A stretch of DNA of 10,124 bases from CAZUQA01 sp964622375 (lineage in GTDB: Bacteria; Bacillota_I; Bacilli_A; Erysipelotrichales; Erysipelotrichaceae): the NCBI GenBank assembly GCA_964622375.1, contig CAZUQA010000013.1:1-10124 (forward strand), read 5' to 3'. The notes beneath the pieces are model-generated. The model was not told the origin of the DNA and made no database searches. It worked only from the letters and a program-made list of their open reading frames with translations. The number at the start of each line of letters is the position of its first letter. Position 1 is the first letter of the stretch. The position numbers and the translations under genes were made by a program. Below are positions 6,855-10,124 of the stretch, one piece after another.

Positions 6855-9147
6855 ATTTAATGTCATTAATGCCGATAAAGGTTAGCTCCCGCGGTCCGTC
6901 TTTCTTCGGATTTTGTTTCTTTTTGCTCTTGGGGTTTTCTTTAATGTTGCTAAGCAACCATAACCAAATCTTAGTTTGGATAAATAGCGAACCACCAGCC
7001 ACCACACCACAAGATAAAGCGGTCATGATACTGTAAACCAACAGTCCCCGTGGTCCGCATAACGCCAAAGCTACTAAAGGCAAGACCAGGGCGATGATAC
7101 GATAGATGGTGATTTCCCCGGCTTTTTGTAAAACCTGGTTTACGGTGCTCGGGTACTCTTCTTTTCTTAGGGCTTTCTTGCGGCGCTGATTAATAGCGGC
7201 TTTTACCCCATCAAAAATCATGACCGCCTCGCAGATGGCGAAAGTGATAACGACCAAGATGACAATCTGCAGTTGTTGGGTAATCGCAAAACGCAATAAC
7301 AGGTAGATGGCTACACTGATAACGATATCCCCTAACAAGGTTAACAAAGCCGATAAAGCATAACTGAAATGATAACGCAAGCTTAGATATACTACCAAAG
7401 CTAGCCAAGCAGATGCTATCATAATAATGGTATCCCGCAACAAAGTACGGTTCAGTAAAGGTACTACCGTGGCAACTACAACATCTTCGCCATAGCTGAC
7501 TTTCAGTTTCGTGCTCAGTTCATTTATTTGAGTAGCGCTTAAGACTTTCTTTAAGCGAATTTCAAACAGTTTGTTGTCTTCGCCTTTAGCTACGACACTG
7601 GCTGTTTTATAGTTTAATTCCCCAAAGTGGGTTTTAATGGCGGAAACTGACAATTCACTGTCGCTTTTTATCGTGACGATGGTGCTGTTGGCCACATCCG
7701 CTCCCAGATTGACAAAACCGTTGTTTAGGGCCAGCTGCACTACCGACATCGCCAGAGCCAAAACCGCGATGATTCCGGCAATAAGAACTGCCTTCTTGGA
7801 TAAAGCTAAAATGTCTTTTCCGGCAAAACGCTCTACATGCTTTTTCTCTTCGCCGCTATGAACATTGGGAATTTCGGAAGTTGCGACACCAAAGAACTCC
7901 GGCTTTTCATCCCAAATGCCGGATTTCACTAATAAGCCCAATAAAAGATTAAAGAAAAATCTTTGAATGAATAAAAGCGACACACTTGCGGCAAAAAACA
8001 TGATGGCAAAATCTTTAACTGCACCATCGGTAAATATATACATTAGGATGCCGGCAAAAAAGTTTGGAAGTAAAGCATCAAGAAGTACGCTGAAGGAAGC
8101 TTTAAAGCCATCGCGATAAGCTTTTTGTAGCGGGCGACCTAAGTAAAGTTCATCTTTAATTTTTTCCAAGGCGCTGATATTGCTGCCACAAGCTAAAGCA
8201 ACAGACAGCACTAAAGCGGCAATAGCTGCCAAAGCTAAAATACCACCCATCATATCATAAATAAACAGGCTGACAAAGACGCTCAACGGCAATACTAAAG
8301 CCGCGATTAAACCCGGAAGCCGATAGCAGACTAACAGATAAAGCGCTAAAGCTATCCAGCCTATGATAAAGGCTAACAATAATTGAAAGTAGGCAGACCC
8401 GCCAAAACCGGCAGTTAGAGTTCCACTGTAAACTTCTTTTAATTCCGCCGGTAGTTGACCGGCATTAATGACAGCAGCCAACTCGCGAGCTGCTTGTTCA
8501 GTAAAATTCCCCCGTAATATGGCATCACCGCTGATGCGGGAAGTAACGGAAGCAACTGAGACATAGCGGGGGCTTTCTTTTTCTTTTTCTGTGGCATAAG
8601 AGTCAACGCCCTTTTGAAAATCCAGCCAAGTCACGATTTGATTCTCCCCCTGGTTGCGAGCGGCCAATTCTTCCGTAATATCGCCAAACTTCTTCACATC
8701 GGCGATTCGCAACAATACTACCGGAGTTCCGTTATCATACGCTAAAGCTGCTCCGCCTTTTTTGACGATCTCGGCGCCGCACAATACTTCATCATTGGTA
8801 TCGCGAAAACTGAGGTCAGCTGTCATCGCCAAGATTTTCTTAGTTGCCTTCAAATCTTCCACGTTGGTCATATGAATCCTAATCCGGTTGTTGCCTTCAA
8901 TGGTAATGCGCTGCTCACTGATACCTAGACTGGTGATCCTTTGACTGATGTTTTCGGCAACTTCCGTCATTTTGGGCAGTAAACTGCTACCGGGTAGTGG
9001 GCTTACTTCATAAACCAATTCATGCCCTCCAGCCAAATCCAAGCCCGGTGTCGTCCGTTTGGCAATAAACGGGCTTAAAAGTGTCAAAATTCCGGCTAAA
9101 GCCAGAAGCAAAATGACAAACAGTACGATATTCCCTTTTTTCTTCAT
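6853..9147 (-). CDS. secDF: Fused protein-export membrane protein SecDF
   Basis: A 764-residue fusion of SecD and SecF, the RND-like accessory of the SecYEG channel that drives late export with the proton gradient. Seen: first membrane segment (7-29), SecD signature PGLDLAGG (34-41), outside domain with GxFTxxxAxxLAxxxxAGxLP (213-233), then five hydrophobic segments to about 408. The SecF half begins with a membrane segment near 451-474, an outside domain, and five more segments from about 572 to 735, ending in a lysine-rich cytoplasmic tail. The start is supported by AGAGGA eight bases upstream (9161-9156). Oddities: the SecD-half motif usually VDAN reads CGSN (320-323), the SecF GGT motif reads NST (487-489), and Glu640 and Lys675 stand where SecF usually has Asp and Arg. 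The fold is clearly retained; whether proton coupling is retained is uncertain. Confidence 0.92.
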   Translation of the reverse strand: MKKKGNIVLFVILLLALAGILTLLSPFIAKRTTPGLDLAGGHELVYEVSPLPGSSLLPKMTEVAENISQRITSLGISEQRITIEGNNRIRIHMTNVEDLKATKKILAMTADLSFRDTNDEVLCGAEIVKKGGAALAYDNGTPVVLLRIADVKKFGDITEELAARNQGENQIVTWLDFQKGVDSYATEKEKESPRYVSVASVTSRISGDAILRGNFTEQAARELAAVINAGQLPAELKEVYSGTLTAGFGGSAYFQLLLAFIIGWIALALYLLVCYRLPGLIAALVLPLSVFVSLFIYDMMGGILALAAIAALVLSVALACGSNISALEKIKDELYLGRPLQKAYRDGFKASFSVLLDALLPNFFAGILMYIFTDGAVKDFAIMFFAASVSLLFIQRFFFNLLLGLLVKSGIWDEKPEFFGVATSEIPNVHSGEEKKHVERFAGKDILALSKKAVLIAGIIAVLALAMSVVQLALNNGFVNLGADVANSTIVTIKSDSELSVSAIKTHFGELNYKTASVVAKGEDNKLFEIRLKKVLSATQINELSTKLKVSYGEDVVVATVVPLLNRTLLRDTIIMIASAWLALVVYLSLRYHFSYALSALLTLLGDIVISVAIYLLLRFAITQQLQIVILVVITFAICEAVMIFDGVKAAINQRRKKALRKEEYPSTVNQVLQKAGEITIYRIIALVLPLVALALCGPRGLLVYSIMTALSCGVVAGGSLFIQTKIWLWLLSNIKENPKSKKKQNPKKDGPRELTFIGINDIK

Positions 9148-9206
9148 CTCAATTGTCCTCTAAAAAAAATAAAATTCACCTATGAAATATTAGCACAAGC
9201 CATTTA

Positions 9207-9212
9207 ATTATA
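9207..9212 (-). promoter_or_regulatory. Possible -10 element for secDF
   Basis: TATAAT on the minus strand (9212-9207), about 60 bases before the secDF ATG. No clear -35 lies at the right distance. A second candidate further down is TTGTAT, 17 bases, then TAATAT preceded by TG. Since no terminator separates murD from secDF, read-through from murD is also possible. Confidence 0.35.
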
Positions 9213-9219
9213 CAACCAA

Positions 9220-9255
9220 GCTCATTGCAGGTGCTCATTGCAGGCTCATTGCAGG
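9220..9255. repeat. Tandem triplication of a 12-base unit at the 3' end of murD
   Basis: GCTCATTGCAGG occurs three times (9220-9231, 9233-9244, 9244-9255), with steps of 13 and 11 bases. The right-hand copy contains the last two codons and stop of murD (CTG CAA TGA on the minus strand), so the other two are non-coding copies of the gene's end. Likely produced by replication slippage. Confidence 0.85.
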
Positions 9256-10124
9256 TTCAAAACTAATTCTTTGAAATATTCGCCCCTTGCTTCAAAGTTG
9301 GCAAATTGATCAAAACTGGCGCAGGCCGGTGATAAAACCACGATATCGCCCGCTACCGCTTGACTATAGGCTGCCTCCAGGGCTTCCTGAAGATTATCAA
9401 CTACCAAAGCCTGCCGGCAATACTGGGCGATTTCCTCTTTGGTTTCGCCATAGAGGATCACACGTTTCAGGTTTTTGAGATATGGAGCTAAAGCGGCGAA
9501 GCCTGTCTTTTTATCATAACCACCGGCTAGTAAAATCAGGGGTTTATCAGAAAAAGCCTTTAAACAAATGATCGTACTTTCGGCATTGGTTGCTTTGGAG
9601 TCGTTGTAATAAACAACACCATTTAGTTCTCTGACCAACTCAATGCGATGTTCTACGCCTTTAAAAGCCCGAAGAGCAGCGCCGATATTTGCGGTTTCCA
9701 CCTTAAGCAGATAGGCCATAGCGGCTGCTACCATAGCGTTTTGCAGATTGTGTTCACCGGGAATTTTCAAGTCGGAAACTTCAAATAACAGCTGGTCCCC
9801 GATCCGGATTTGCTCGCCCTGGCGGTAAACATCCGCCGGCTTTTCTAAAGAAAAAGTGATAATTTTGGCTGCTGTGTCCGGCATATTCTGAAGGATGGTT
9901 TCATCATCGAGGTTCAACAAAAAATAGTCAGTTTCCTTCATGTTGTCACAAATCAGCATTTTAGCCTGGTAGTAACCGGCTAAATCAGCAAAATAGTCGA
10001 GGTGGTCGGGGCTTAAATTCATGATGACTGCGCACTTCGGCTTAAATGAGGGCGTAGCCAGCAGTTGCTGGGCGCTGATTTCTAAAGCCACATAGCCCTG
10101 CGTATTACCCTGACTGACTATGGC
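9246..10124 (-). CDS. murD: UDP-N-acetylmuramoylalanine--D-glutamate ligase MurD, C-terminal 292 residues (5' end beyond window)
   Basis: Cytoplasmic ATP-dependent ligase adding D-glutamate to UDP-MurNAc-L-alanine in peptidoglycan synthesis. The frame runs open to the right edge; the GTG at 10091 is an internal valine (in GYVALEIS), not a start. Seen: EISAQQL (usually EISSFQL), NLSPDHLD with the metal-binding region, YYQAK, the EHN segment of the central ATPase domain, then the C-terminal domain motifs YYNDSKATN and LLAGGYDKK, and near the end LSPACASFDQF with NFEARGEYF, all diagnostic for MurD over MurC, MurE and MurF. The N-terminal UDP-binding domain and the P-loop lie outside. The stop TGA at 9248-9246 is followed directly by two extra copies of the gene's final bases. 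It lies upstream of secDF on the same strand with no terminator seen between. Confidence 0.95.
   Translation of the reverse strand, partial: AIVSQGNTQGYVALEISAQQLLATPSFKPKCAVIMNLSPDHLDYFADLAGYYQAKMLICDNMKETDYFLLNLDDETILQNMPDTAAKIITFSLEKPADVYRQGEQIRIGDQLLFEVSDLKIPGEHNLQNAMVAAAMAYLLKVETANIGAALRAFKGVEHRIELVRELNGVVYYNDSKATNAESTIICLKAFSDKPLILLAGGYDKKTGFAALAPYLKNLKRVILYGETKEEIAQYCRQALVVDNLQEALEAAYSQAVAGDIVVLSPACASFDQFANFEARGEYFKELVLNLQ

Noticed and set aside
9246..10091. A complete 281-residue gene starting at the GTG at 10091
   Set aside because: The frame stays open to the window edge and the upstream residues continue the MurD sequence. The GTG is an internal valine.

Overview
The window reads as ordinary chromosomal DNA of a low-to-moderate GC bacterium, most likely of the Bacillota (Firmicutes) type. 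The reasons are a fused single-chain SecDF, a MurD close to it, a RecJ in the wider neighbourhood, Shine-Dalgarno sites of the AGAGGA/AGAAGG kind, and intrinsic terminators with U-tracts. I cannot name the genus. Every protein gene lies on the minus strand. The only plus-strand gene is a tRNA-Leu.

Read in the direction of transcription (right to left): (1) 10124-9246 is the 3' part of murD (peptidoglycan precursor synthesis), cut by the window edge. It is followed by a small tandem triplication of its own last codons. (2) 9147-6853 is a fused secDF gene (protein export), ending in a strong hairpin terminator. (3) 6690-6776 is tRNA-Leu(CAA) on the plus strand, with its own extended -10 promoter and terminator, converging on secDF. 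(4) 6645-4573 is a cytoplasmic GH13-family alpha-glucan enzyme that looks closest to the GlgE/maltosyltransferase branch. It has a long AT-rich 3' region and a terminator. (5) From a promoter near 4283-4311 runs a tightly packed unit of four genes: a PHP-family histidinol-phosphatase-like phosphoesterase, a cardiolipin synthase with two HKD motifs, a patatin-like phospholipase, and recJ (truncated at the left edge). Junctions inside this unit are a 4-base overlap, a 10-base gap and a 1-base overlap.

The genes mix cell-envelope work (MurD, SecDF, cardiolipin synthase, patatin), alpha-glucan metabolism (GH13) and DNA repair (RecJ). I found no CRISPR array, insertion sequence, prophage gene, toxin-antitoxin pair or obvious defence system. 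The points most worth a second look are substitutions at family-defining residues in otherwise intact proteins. SecDF appears to lack the conserved intramembrane Asp of its SecD half and has Glu and Lys where the SecF half usually has Asp and Arg. The patatin keeps its Ser and Asp but has A-x-S-x-T in place of the G-x-S-x-G elbow. These readings come from remembered family consensus, not from an alignment.
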